A stretch of 64,000 nucleotides of DNA, from assembly GCA_964351775.1 (NCBI GenBank), contig CAYGPQ010000001.1, positions 32,354-96,353 of the forward strand. The letters run 5' to 3'. Positions 35,330 to 43,347 of this stretch are shown piece after piece (positions within the stretch are counted from its first letter, which is position 1; each line of letters starts with the position of its first letter). This DNA comes from Kordia sp964351775 (lineage in GTDB: Bacteria > Bacteroidota > Bacteroidia > Flavobacteriales > Flavobacteriaceae). The translations under genes were made by a program, and so were the position numbers. Under the pieces are notes generated by a model. That model saw only the letters and a program-made list of their open reading frames with translations. It was not told the origin of the DNA and made no database searches.

Positions 35330-36334
35330 TCATCGTTTCAAACGCTTCGGATACGAAACAATAAATTTCGCACCAAGTTTCCCACTAGATTTTACACGAA
35401 TGGTTCCTTCGTGTTTTTCAATAATTTTTTTTACAATGGCAAGTCCAATTCCAGTGCTTTCATAGCTGTCTTTTTCCGTAAGTGTCTGAAATACTTCAAA
35501 GATTTTTTGATGATATTTAGGCACAATCCCAGGTCCATTGTCTTTAAATGTGATTTCATAAGAATCCGGTTTTTCGATACCTGAAACACAAATTTCACAC
35601 ACGTCTTTGTCATTGTATTTTACGGCATTGCTAATCAGGTTAGAGACGAGTTGTGATAACTGAGTCTTATCTCCGTTGACAATAGGTAGTTTTCCTTTGG
35701 TTGTAAAATGTACGTTGGGTAGGTTTTGGTAATTTTTGAATTCTTCCTGCATCATTAATTCCAAGTCAACAGGTTCGAGTTTCATCTTTCCAATTTTGGA
35801 ATACTGCAAGATGCCATTAATTAAGTTTTCGAGCCGTTCCACGCGTTCTTGCATCGTCTCTATATGATGGTGTACTTCCTCAGTTTCACCAGCTTCTAAA
35901 TCTTCCTTTATAAAAGATGCCAAACTCGAAATTCCTCGCAGCGGTGCTTTTAAATCGTGTGAAGTTATATAGGCAAACTGCTCTAATTCTTTGTTTTTTA
36001 ACTCGGTATCATCTAAATTTTGGTTGAGTTCCTTTAGTTTTGTAAAGCTGTCCAATCCTGTCCGAACCACCAAAAATACAAACAGTGATCCCATAAAAAA
36101 GATGACTCCCGAAAGGAACGCAAGTAACTCTGTTTTTCCCAAAATAACGACCACTGCGACGACCAAATATCCAATTAAGAATAGAAGCATCAATAAGCGC
36201 AGTTTTTCCCAATTGCTTTTTAGTTCGCTGCTTGGAAGGATATTAAATATTTTTCTGGTATACCTCGCACTCAACAACATAATGAAGGCTCCCAAAAGAA
36301 TCAGTGCTGCTATAACATAATTAGAGAAGTTCAT
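35330..36334 (-). CDS. Membrane sensor histidine kinase (HisKA type)
   Basis: This 334-aa kinase has three membrane helices (about residues 6-24, 47-66 and 70-92) and a coiled coil (95-118). The HisKA phospho-acceptor block is AYITSHDLKAPLRGI with His126. The ATPase domain has N box NLISNAVKYN, G1 DNGPGIVP and G2 STGIGLAIVKKIIEKH. It lacks a distinct periplasmic sensor domain, so sensing may be intramembrane. No response regulator is adjacent, so it is an orphan kinase. It is bracketed by direct intergenic repeats. Confidence 0.93.
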   Translation of the reverse strand: MNFSNYVIAALILLGAFIMLLSARYTRKIFNILPSSELKSNWEKLRLLMLLFLIGYLVVAVVVILGKTELLAFLSGVIFFMGSLFVFLVVRTGLDSFTKLKELNQNLDDTELKNKELEQFAYITSHDLKAPLRGISSLASFIKEDLEAGETEEVHHHIETMQERVERLENLINGILQYSKIGKMKLEPVDLELMMQEEFKNYQNLPNVHFTTKGKLPIVNGDKTQLSQLVSNLISNAVKYNDKDVCEICVSGIEKPDSYEITFKDNGPGIVPKYHQKIFEVFQTLTEKDSYESTGIGLAIVKKIIEKHEGTIRVKSSGKLGAKFIVSYPKRLKR

Positions 36335-36408
36335 GAGGTGTATTTAAAAGTAGGTTTTAAAATTCAAATGTATAAAGTAGGAGTTTTTGTATAAAACGCC
36401 ATTATTTC

Positions 36409-36499
36409 TATAAAAGTAAACTAAAGATTACACCTGTGCAATGTGGTTCTGTAATTTTAAGGTGAAAATGGTATTAGTACGTAAAATACTAAAAATGAG
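36409..36499 (+). repeat. Direct repeat flanking the histidine kinase, copy B
   Basis: It matches copy A (35082-35154) in the same orientation, block by block, with a central TGTGCAATGTGGTT identical. The two copies are about 1.3 kb apart and enclose exactly one gene. Confidence 0.75.
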
Positions 36500-36674
36500 T
36501 TGTAAATATGATGAATTTAGCAATAATAACTCCTAAATCCGATTGGATTGCTGCAAAAGTTCATCTTGAGCGAAGTCAAAAAGGAATAAATAATAACGAA
36601 AACATTCGTGGAAAAAGGCAACAGCTATACATCTTTCAATTTTTCAATCATTTAATCTTTCAATCAAATAAATG

Positions 36675-36682
36675 TATCTTTG
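36675..36682 (+). promoter_or_regulatory. mvaD promoter -7 element
   Basis: TATCTTTG fits TAnnTTTG and lies 20 bases before the mvaD ATG. The -33 region is weak. Confidence 0.6.
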
Positions 36683-36702
36683 CCTAAATTTTAAAGTCAT
36701 CC

Positions 36703-37785
36703 ATGGAAATAGCAACATTTCTACCAAAAACATATACCGAAAGTATCGACAATGGAAGGGTCACTTGGAAAGCACCAAGTAATATTGCACTCATTAAATA
36801 TTGGGGGAAGAAAGAAGCCCAAATTCCACAAAATCCTTCGATCAGTTTTACGCTTGATGCATGTGCAACCCTGACAACCTTGACCTACAAAAAGAAAGAA
36901 ATTGCGAGTGATGATTTTTCATTTGACTTATTTTTTGAAGGAACACAAAAGGACGATTTCAAACCAAAAATCAACACGTTTTTACAGCGAATTCAGCAAT
37001 ATCTTCCGTTTTTAACAGCCTATCATTTTACGATTGAAACCTCAAATTCATTTCCACATAGTAGTGGAATTGCTTCGTCAGCTTCGGGAATGAGCGCGTT
37101 GGCGTTGTGTTTGATGAGTTTGGAAAAAGAGCTCTATCCGACAATGACGGAGGAAGATTTTAGCCGAAAAGCATCCTTTTTAGCACGATTAGGATCGGGA
37201 AGTGCCAGTAGAAGTATTGAAGGCGATTTGATCGTTTGGGGACAACACAATGATACTATTGGAAGTAACGATTTATTCGCGATTAAATATCCATACAAAG
37301 TACACGAAATCTTCAAAAATTTTCATGATACCATTTTGTTAGTTGACAAAGGCGAGAAACAAGTCAGTAGCACGGTTGGACATAATTTAATGCACCATCA
37401 TCCGTTTGCAATACAACGTTTTGCGCAAGCACACGAAAATTTAACCAAAATACAAAGTGTTTTGGCCGATGGTAATTTAACCGAATTTATCGCCATTGTA
37501 GAAAGCGAAGCTTTGACACTTCATGCCATGATGATGACTTCGATGCCCTATTTTATTTTGATGAAACCAAACACCTTGGAAATTATCAATCGAATATGGG
37601 AATTTCGTCAAACATCAGGAACACATATTTGCTTTACTTTAGATGCTGGGGCGAATGTTCATGTACTATATCCTGAAAATGAAAAAGAGAAAGTATATCC
37701 TTTTATTCAACAAGAATTATTGAAATTTTGCCAAAACGGACACCATATATGCGACAGAATAGGTTTTGGAGCAAAAAAAATGTAA
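36703..37785 (+). CDS. mvaD: Diphosphomevalonate decarboxylase
   Basis: This 360-aa GHMP-superfamily enzyme decarboxylates mevalonate diphosphate to isopentenyl diphosphate. The diagnostic N-terminal KAPSNIALIKYWGKKE (near 24-39) and the ATP-binding loop FPHSSGIASSASGMSALAL (near 121-139) are intact, with SGSASRSIEGD following. Length matches the family. It begins an isoprenoid operon with the mevalonate kinase and the UbiA prenyltransferase, in line with the mevalonate pathway used by Flavobacteriia. Confidence 0.94.
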   Translation: MEIATFLPKTYTESIDNGRVTWKAPSNIALIKYWGKKEAQIPQNPSISFTLDACATLTTLTYKKKEIASDDFSFDLFFEGTQKDDFKPKINTFLQRIQQYLPFLTAYHFTIETSNSFPHSSGIASSASGMSALALCLMSLEKELYPTMTEEDFSRKASFLARLGSGSASRSIEGDLIVWGQHNDTIGSNDLFAIKYPYKVHEIFKNFHDTILLVDKGEKQVSSTVGHNLMHHHPFAIQRFAQAHENLTKIQSVLADGNLTEFIAIVESEALTLHAMMMTSMPYFILMKPNTLEIINRIWEFRQTSGTHICFTLDAGANVHVLYPENEKEKVYPFIQQELLKFCQNGHHICDRIGFGAKKM

Positions 37786-37822
37786 TTTTACAACTATTAA
37801 AAGCCTCAAACAGAAGCAGATT

Positions 37823-38752
37823 ATGAACGGACCTCTTTTCTATTCTAAAATTTTACTCTTTGGAGAATACGGAATCATCAAAGATTCTAAAGGATTATCA
37901 ATTCCTTATAATTTTTACAAAGGTGCTTTAAAAATTGACGAAAACCTTTCCGCAGAAGCAAAAGAATCAAACAAAAACTTACAAGCATTTGCAACCCATT
38001 TAAAAGGGTTAGATGACACACTTGTTGCGTTTGACATGGAAGCATTACAACATGATTTAGCAAAAGGAATGTACTTTGACTCGTCTATTCCACAAGGATA
38101 TGGCGTTGGAAGTTCGGGCGCATTGGTCGCTTCTTTCTATGATAAATACGCTTTCGATAAAATTACAGTTTTAGAAAATTTGACACGAGAAAAGTTGCTA
38201 AAACTTAAAGTGATTTTTGGTGAAATGGAATCGTTTTTTCACGGGAAAAGTTCGGGTTTAGATCCATTAAATAGCTACTTAAGCTTGCCAATTTTAATCA
38301 ACTCCCAAGACAATATTGAACCCACAGGAATTCCTTCGCAAAATGAAGCAGGAACTGGTGCGGTATTTTTACTAGATAGCGGAATTACTGGAGAAACGGC
38401 TCCAATGGTGAGCATTTTCATGGAAAGTATGAAGCAAGAAGGTTTCCGTAAAATGTTGAAAGATCAATTTATAAAACATACAGATTCGTGTGTGGAAGAT
38501 TTCTTAAAAGGAGACATCAAATCATTATTTGGAAACTTAAAATCATTGTCGAAAGTTGTTTTGAATAACTTCAAACCTATGATTCCACAACAATTTCATT
38601 CGTTATGGAAGCAAGGAATTGAAACCAATGATTACTACTTAAAACTTTGTGGTTCTGGCGGTGGCGGATACATTCTTGGATTCACGCAAAACATCGAAAA
38701 AACAAAAGAAACATTAAAAGATCATAAACTAGAAGTGGTTTATAACTTTTAA
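37823..38752 (+). CDS. Mevalonate kinase-like GHMP kinase
   Basis: This 309-aa GHMP kinase starts at ATG 37823 (LFYSKILLFGEYGIIKDSKG follows the first residues). The upstream TTG overlapping mvaD adds an unlikely tail. The phosphate-binding loop is PQGYGVGSSGALVASF (near 84-99) and the C-terminal motif is LKLCGSGGGGYILGFT. Such enzymes phosphorylate mevalonate. The substrate is inferred from adjacency to mvaD; phosphomevalonate cannot be ruled out from sequence alone. It begins 37 bases after mvaD. Confidence 0.85.
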   Translation: MNGPLFYSKILLFGEYGIIKDSKGLSIPYNFYKGALKIDENLSAEAKESNKNLQAFATHLKGLDDTLVAFDMEALQHDLAKGMYFDSSIPQGYGVGSSGALVASFYDKYAFDKITVLENLTREKLLKLKVIFGEMESFFHGKSSGLDPLNSYLSLPILINSQDNIEPTGIPSQNEAGTGAVFLLDSGITGETAPMVSIFMESMKQEGFRKMLKDQFIKHTDSCVEDFLKGDIKSLFGNLKSLSKVVLNNFKPMIPQQFHSLWKQGIETNDYYLKLCGSGGGGYILGFTQNIEKTKETLKDHKLEVVYNF

Positions 38753-38764
38753 AGTTGGACAATA

Positions 38765-39679
38765 ATGTTATCAAGAAAACGCAAGCTATTTTACTACAAA
38801 CTCTTCAGCTTGTTTTCTGTTGTAAGAGGTTATAATATTCTCATCATCGTAATAGCACAATATTTGGCAGCTAAATATATTTTAGCACCCAAAAGAGGCT
38901 TTATGGAGATTGTTTTGGATGAACATTTGTTTGCATTGATTCTCGCTTCGGCGGTTGCCATTGCGGCAGGGTATATCATCAATAATTTTTACGATGCTGA
39001 AAAAGATTTAATCAACAGACCTAAAAAATCAATGTTAGATCGTTTGGTAAGTCAACGCACAAAAATTACAGCATATTTTACGCTCAACTTTATATCGGTA
39101 GCAATTGCCAGTTTTGTATCCTTCAACGCATTTATTTTTTTCTCAGCATACATTTTTGGAATCTGGTTTTATTCGCATAAAATGAAAAAAATTCCATTTC
39201 TGGGAAATCTCACCTCTGCTATGTTGGCAATAACGCCATTCTTCGCCGTATTTATCTATTACAGGAATTTAAGCAGTGTTATTTTTGTGCACGCGGCGTT
39301 CCTATTTTTATTAATTCTTATTCGCGAATTCATCAAAGATTTAGAAAATATCAAAGGCGATTTAGCGCAGGATTACAAAACCATCCCGATCATTTATGGC
39401 GAAAAAGCCTCCAAAGGCTTGATTACTTTTTGTGCAATGATCTCTATTTCAGTGACACTTTTTCTAATTTTTCAATACGACACAGGGTATATGCGTTTCT
39501 ACTTTTATGGAAGCATACTTTTGTTAATTCTCTCCATCATTATATTGTACAGAGCCACATCAAAACCGCAATATTTGTTACTGCATAACATTTTGAAATT
39601 CATCATTGTTGCGGGCGTTTTCAGTATTCCATTGCTTAATATTGAATCCATTCTGAATAAAATCACAAATGTATTGTGA
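38765..39679 (+). CDS. UbiA-type prenyltransferase (geranylgeranylglycerol-phosphate type)
   Basis: This 304-aa protein has eight or nine membrane helices. The first Asp-rich motif, NNFYDAEKDLINRPKKSM (near 77-94), binds prenyl diphosphate and magnesium. The second is REFIKDLENIKGDLAQDYKT (near 188-207). Flavobacterial homologues next to mevalonate genes are usually annotated as geranylgeranylglycerol-phosphate geranylgeranyltransferases, but quinone precursors are another possible acceptor. It follows the kinase by 12 bases, so products of the upstream genes feed it. Confidence 0.85.
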   Translation: MLSRKRKLFYYKLFSLFSVVRGYNILIIVIAQYLAAKYILAPKRGFMEIVLDEHLFALILASAVAIAAGYIINNFYDAEKDLINRPKKSMLDRLVSQRTKITAYFTLNFISVAIASFVSFNAFIFFSAYIFGIWFYSHKMKKIPFLGNLTSAMLAITPFFAVFIYYRNLSSVIFVHAAFLFLLILIREFIKDLENIKGDLAQDYKTIPIIYGEKASKGLITFCAMISISVTLFLIFQYDTGYMRFYFYGSILLLILSIIILYRATSKPQYLLLHNILKFIIVAGVFSIPLLNIESILNKITNVL

Positions 39680-39770
39680 TAAAAGTTTAGGAAACATTCA
39701 ATATTGTTAAAGCGATTCAAACCCGTGTTTTTCTTCTTTAAAATTGGTAATTTGTCACAAAAACAAAGCC

Positions 39771-40727
39771 ATGTCATCTTCACACGAATTAAAAGTTGCT
39801 TTAGCACAAATTGCGCCTGTTTGGCTAGATAAATCTAAAACATTACACAAAATAAAAGAGCAAATTCTCGATGCAAGTCAGGAAAATTGTGAACTCATTG
39901 TCTTTGGAGAAGCTTTATTACCGGGCTATCCTTTTTGGGTTTCGTATACAAATGGCGCTGAGTTTGATTCCACAAAACAAAAAGAAATTCATTCACATTA
40001 CGTTCAAAATTCGGTACAAGTAGAAAAAGGCGATTTAGATGAAATCTGTAACTTAGCAAAACAACACAACATTGCCATTTACTTAGGTTTAATGGAACGT
40101 GCAGCAGATAGAGGCGGACATAGTATTTATTGTTCGTTGGCGTATATAAATACGGAAGGAAGCATTGAATCCATGCACAGAAAACTCATGCCAACCTATG
40201 AAGAACGTTTAACGTGGGCAAGTGGCGATGGAAACGGCTTGCGCGTGCATCCATTGAAAGATTTTACTGTTGGCGGACTCAACTGTTGGGAAAACTGGAT
40301 GCCGTTGCCAAGAGCCGCTTTATACGGAATGGGCGAAAATCTACATATTGCAGTTTGGCCAGGAAGTGAAGTCAATACCAAAGATATTACCAGATTCATT
40401 GCACGTGAATCACGTTCGTATGTAATTTCTGTGTCTAGTTTAATGCGAAAAGCAGACATTCCGGAGAATGTTCCGCATTTGGAAGAAATACTACAAAATG
40501 TTCCAGATGAATTGGCTAATGGCGGATCGTGTATTGCGAGTCCGGATGGCGAATGGTTCATTCCGCCAGTATTACACAAAGAAGGCTTAATTATCGCAAC
40601 ACTTGATTTCAATAAAGTATTAGAAGAACGTCAAAATTTTGATGCAGTCGGGCATTATTCGCGTCCGGATGTCACGCAATTAACCATCAATAGAGAACGT
40701 CAAAGTACGATCAGGATCAAAAATTAG
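39771..40727 (+). CDS. Nitrilase-type carbon-nitrogen hydrolase
   Basis: This 318-aa enzyme from ATG 39771 has the full nitrilase triad: Glu47 in FGEALLPGYPFW, Lys138 in MHRKLMPTYEERLTW and Cys172 in GGLNCWENWMPLPR. The Cys neighbourhood CWENWMPL and the length are characteristic of true nitrilases (branch 1), not amidases or carbamoylases. It would hydrolyse an organic nitrile to a carboxylate and ammonia. It is 91 bases after the prenyltransferase gene; a functional link is not obvious. The upstream TTG would add nine unlikely residues. Confidence 0.9.
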   Translation: MSSSHELKVALAQIAPVWLDKSKTLHKIKEQILDASQENCELIVFGEALLPGYPFWVSYTNGAEFDSTKQKEIHSHYVQNSVQVEKGDLDEICNLAKQHNIAIYLGLMERAADRGGHSIYCSLAYINTEGSIESMHRKLMPTYEERLTWASGDGNGLRVHPLKDFTVGGLNCWENWMPLPRAALYGMGENLHIAVWPGSEVNTKDITRFIARESRSYVISVSSLMRKADIPENVPHLEEILQNVPDELANGGSCIASPDGEWFIPPVLHKEGLIIATLDFNKVLEERQNFDAVGHYSRPDVTQLTINRERQSTIRIKN

Positions 40728-40791
40728 GTTATAGGTTGATTCTGAATGTGTTATTTGTTTCGATAGCACAAAACGAATTATTGATGCTAGA

Positions 40792-40822
40792 TTCGTTTAT
40801 CATAAATTAAAAAGTATCTTTG
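40792..40822 (+). promoter_or_regulatory. Promoter of the pseudouridine synthase gene
   Basis: TTCG (40792-40795), a 19-base spacer and TATCTTTG (40815-40822) fit TTTG-N19-TAnnTTTG with one mismatch. The start codon is 26 bases downstream. Confidence 0.65.
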
Positions 40823-40847
40823 CGCAAAATTTATAGCAATTATTACA

Positions 40848-41780
40848 ATGGCAAAAGAACGACACGGGAAGAGCAGAGACACTTCGGGTAAAAAAAAGCG
40901 TGATGGAAAAAAGCCTTCCGATGGAAAAAAGTCTTCTGATGGGAAAAAGCCTTTTGATGGAAACAAATCTTCTGACGATAAAAAGTCATTTGAAGGAAAG
41001 AAACCTTTTGATGGGAAAAAGTCAGAATACAGAAAAAGACCAGCGCAAAAGCCAAAATCTAAAAGCAATCCAAATGAGACTCGCTTAAATAAATATATTT
41101 CGAATTCAGGAATTTGTTCGCGACGTGAAGCAGATATGCACATTTCTATTGGAAGTGTTACCGTGAATGGTAAAGTAATCACAGAAATGGGTTACCAAGT
41201 AAAACTGAATGATGAGGTTCGATTTGATGGAAGAGTTATTTCTCCAGAAAAACCAGCATATGTCTTATTGAACAAGCCAAGAGGATTTTTGGTAACAACA
41301 AAAGATGAAAAAGATCGTAAAACGGTGATGGATTTAGTGGCAAATGCTACCACATCTAGAATTGTACCTGTTGGACGTTTGGAGCGACAAGCTACGGGAT
41401 TATTATTGTTTACGAATGATGGAGAATTGGCAAGAAAGTTAACAGATCCACATGAGAAAATTCGAAAAATATATCACGTAGAATTAGATAAAAATTTAAG
41501 TCAAACAGACTTCAATAAAATAAAAGATGGACTTAATATCCGAGGAGAAATACATGAAGTTGGCGAAATTTCTTGGATTCAAGGAGCTTCTAAACGTGAA
41601 GTTGGAATCAAAGTAAATTCAGGAAGTAATGGTTTGGTAAAAGCAATTTTTGAGCATTTATCGTATTCAATTACGCGTTTGGATAGAGTAGTTTTTGCAG
41701 GACTAACGAAGAAAGATTTACCGCGAAGTAATTGGCGACATTTGACAGATCAGGAAGTTGTTAATTTGAAAAATTCATAA
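40848..41780 (+). CDS. rluB: RsuA/RluB-family rRNA pseudouridine synthase with variant active site
   Basis: This 310-aa protein has a Lys/Ser/Asp/Gly-rich tail of hexad repeats (residues about 10-75: SDGKK, PFDGNK, SFEGKK and similar). An S4 RNA-binding domain follows (LNKYISNSGICSRREADMHI, near 82-101), then the RsuA/RluB catalytic domain. The invariant block is normally GRLDxxTxGLLL with catalytic Asp; here it is VGRLERQATGLLLF with Glu179 (codon GAG at 41382-41384). Everything around it is conserved. The family makes pseudouridine in 23S or 16S rRNA. Either Glu works here or the protein acts as an RNA binder. The symbol denotes the family. Confidence 0.85.
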   Translation: MAKERHGKSRDTSGKKKRDGKKPSDGKKSSDGKKPFDGNKSSDDKKSFEGKKPFDGKKSEYRKRPAQKPKSKSNPNETRLNKYISNSGICSRREADMHISIGSVTVNGKVITEMGYQVKLNDEVRFDGRVISPEKPAYVLLNKPRGFLVTTKDEKDRKTVMDLVANATTSRIVPVGRLERQATGLLLFTNDGELARKLTDPHEKIRKIYHVELDKNLSQTDFNKIKDGLNIRGEIHEVGEISWIQGASKREVGIKVNSGSNGLVKAIFEHLSYSITRLDRVVFAGLTKKDLPRSNWRHLTDQEVVNLKNS

Positions 41781-41788
41781 CACGGAAG

Positions 41789-41813
41789 CCTCTCAATTTG
41801 GGAGGTTTTTTTT
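41789..41813 (+). terminator. Intrinsic terminator after the pseudouridine synthase
   Basis: CCTCTC (41789-41794) pairs with GGGAGG (41800-41805) with one wobble and loop AATTT, followed by eight T. Confidence 0.85.
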
Positions 41814-41979
41814 GTTTATACCTTTTCTATTTTGAAATTGTTATAAAATAAAATATTGATTTTTTTCTTTATGCGAAATAGAAAAATAAAGCATAGCCGT
41901 AGTTACGGTTTCTTTTTATGTTGAAGTAGAAAGGAAAGAAGGGGTGTTTTATTATGATGATTTCAATGTAGAAATGGTA

Positions 41980-42750
41980 TTAATACGTTTCGCAAATATA
42001 GTTTCGAATCATATAAGGGGTAATTTTTTTCAATGTTTTGCCAGTTTCTGGATGTAATCCGAAAGAAGTGAAAAACTCTAATTCTCCATTAGTTGCTTTT
42101 TGATACCACAAATTTTCACTTCCATCAGGTTTAAAAAACTCATACTCACAATGAGGTGTTACTTTCCTAAAATTTTTTATGCGTTCGTGCTTGTACAATT
42201 TTAAATTGGACAGACCATATTTTTCTACATCCAATTGGACTTCTACATAATGATCGGTGTCCCAAATCATCCATTGTTGCTTATTTACCATATATAGTCC
42301 GAAATACAACAAAAAAATAAGTGAACAGAAAATAAGTGTGACTTTATTTTTTTGAATCACAATCTTTAATTTTTCTCCGATAGACGGTTCTTTTTTAAAT
42401 GTGTCTTTCGCTGTTTCTTCTTCTTCTTGATATAAAGAAACATTTTCCGTGATTTTTGTTGTTGTTTCTTGAACATTATTTTTTAAGATGAACTCAGCAT
42501 AATTTTCATAGCCAAGATAACAGCATAGACAATTTGCCACTGAGCTTTTAAGTTCAACATCATACTCATTTTTTAAGGCAACATTGTACTTATTGCGTAG
42601 GCTCTTTTCGTGATATTGAAAGCGGCATTCTTCCATCATATAATCCGAAATTCGCTTTGAGAGTCCAGTAACAGACATGTTCACTCCTGTTGCTTTTTTC
42701 ACTTCTTTTCTAGCTTTTTCAAAAGCACTTAATACTAATTCTTTATGCAT
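41980..42750 (-). CDS. Membrane protein with N-terminal flavobacterial regulatory-like domain
   Basis: This 256-aa protein starts at ATG 42748-42750. The upstream ATG (42885) would place coding sequence over a phased repeat array and is less likely. Residues 1-100 form a helical domain (VTGLSKRISDYMMEECRFQ, SLRNKYN, CLCCYLGYENYAEFIL) that I know from many uncharacterised flavobacterial proteins. One membrane helix lies near 143-163 (VTLIFCSLIFLLYFGLYMV), followed by an extracytoplasmic C-terminal domain of about 90 residues. The layout suggests a transmembrane signalling protein. The family has no established function that I can name. Confidence 0.7.
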   Translation of the reverse strand: MHKELVLSAFEKARKEVKKATGVNMSVTGLSKRISDYMMEECRFQYHEKSLRNKYNVALKNEYDVELKSSVANCLCCYLGYENYAEFILKNNVQETTTKITENVSLYQEEEETAKDTFKKEPSIGEKLKIVIQKNKVTLIFCSLIFLLYFGLYMVNKQQWMIWDTDHYVEVQLDVEKYGLSNLKLYKHERIKNFRKVTPHCEYEFFKPDGSENLWYQKATNGELEFFTSFGLHPETGKTLKKITPYMIRNYICETY

Positions 42751-43139
42751 GACTTGTAGTTTTAGGTTTCTCTTTTCATTGCAAAAGCGACCGTAGAATT
42801 TGGTATGTAAAAAAGGGGAAATTAGTTTCCCTAAACTTTCCCTTACTCTTCCCCAAACTTTCCATTCATTCCCGTGATTCCTCACTTTATTTGCTTCAGA
42901 AATATTTCATAACTGAAGTTTAAATCAATTTGATCTCCTGCATTTAAACTTGGTTGATTCTAGAGATAAGAAGCAATAGGATGGCTTTTTTGGAAGTAGC
43001 CAAACTACCTGTCATTATCTCACACTTCCTAAAAACACAAGAAAACGGCGCCTTTTCTAATTCACTGTGTTGCTGCAGATTCATACGCTGAGTATTTCTC
43101 GGACGGCAACACCTATGTCCAATTTTAAATTCTAACAAA
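42751..43139. other. Intergenic region with phased GGAA array
   Basis: These 389 bases separate divergent genes. The part nearest the minus-strand gene carries the GGAA array. The rest (about 42900-43139) shows no promoter of the TAnnTTTG type and no credible gene. Confidence 0.5.
42815..42872 (-). promoter_or_regulatory. Helically phased GGAA repeat array plus dyad
   Basis: On the minus strand GGAA occurs at 42872-42869, 42863-42860, 42852-42849, 42841-42838 and 42830-42827, spaced 9, 11, 11 and 11 bases, about one helical turn. The last one is also the left arm of GGGAAA/TTTCCC (42815-42832). The array lies 65-122 bases upstream of the ATG at 42750. Confidence 0.6.
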
Positions 43140-43310
43140 ATGAAAAAATTCAGCTTAATAATACTTACGGTTTTCCTCAATGGGGCAATATTTTCTTGTA
43201 CACCGACCTCGATTGCAGAAGAAGAAATACAATATGAACAGCAAGCAACCGAAGGAGATGATGGAGAAGTAAGCGAAGGAGAAGAGAATGAAAAACCTAC
43301 TGGTGGTTAA
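43140..43310 (+). CDS. Small acidic lipoprotein (56 aa)
   Basis: ATG at 43140 opens a 56-residue protein ending TAA at 43310. It has a classical lipoprotein signal (MKKFSLIILTVFLNGAIFSC, lipid-acceptor Cys20). The mature part is short and strongly acidic, rich in Glu, Asp and Gly (TEGDDGEVSEGEENE, ending PTGG). It lies 37 bases upstream of a TPR histidine kinase lipoprotein-like gene on the same strand, so they are probably co-transcribed. A role as ligand or adaptor for that kinase is inference from position. It has no domain that I recognise. Confidence 0.75.
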   Translation: MKKFSLIILTVFLNGAIFSCTPTSIAEEEIQYEQQATEGDDGEVSEGEENEKPTGG

Positions 43311-43347
43311 GAATACATTGTAATTATATTTTTACTATTTTAGAAGG

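Larger units (their letters stand above)
36335..36702. other. Intergenic region with repeat copy B and the mvaD promoter
   Basis: These 368 bases hold no gene. They carry direct repeat copy B (36409-36499), an AT-rich stretch and a TATCTTTG -7 element just before mvaD. Confidence 0.65.

Noticed and set aside
42750..42885. Upstream extension of the membrane regulator-like protein
   Set aside because: It would encode the phased GGAA array and a Gly/Arg/Trp-rich stretch unlike the family; the ATG at 42750 is followed directly by the conserved helical domain.
42944..43180. Minus-strand 78-residue frame over the small lipoprotein
   Set aside because: It overlaps a better supported lipoprotein gene on the plus strand and ends within an AT-rich region without protein features.
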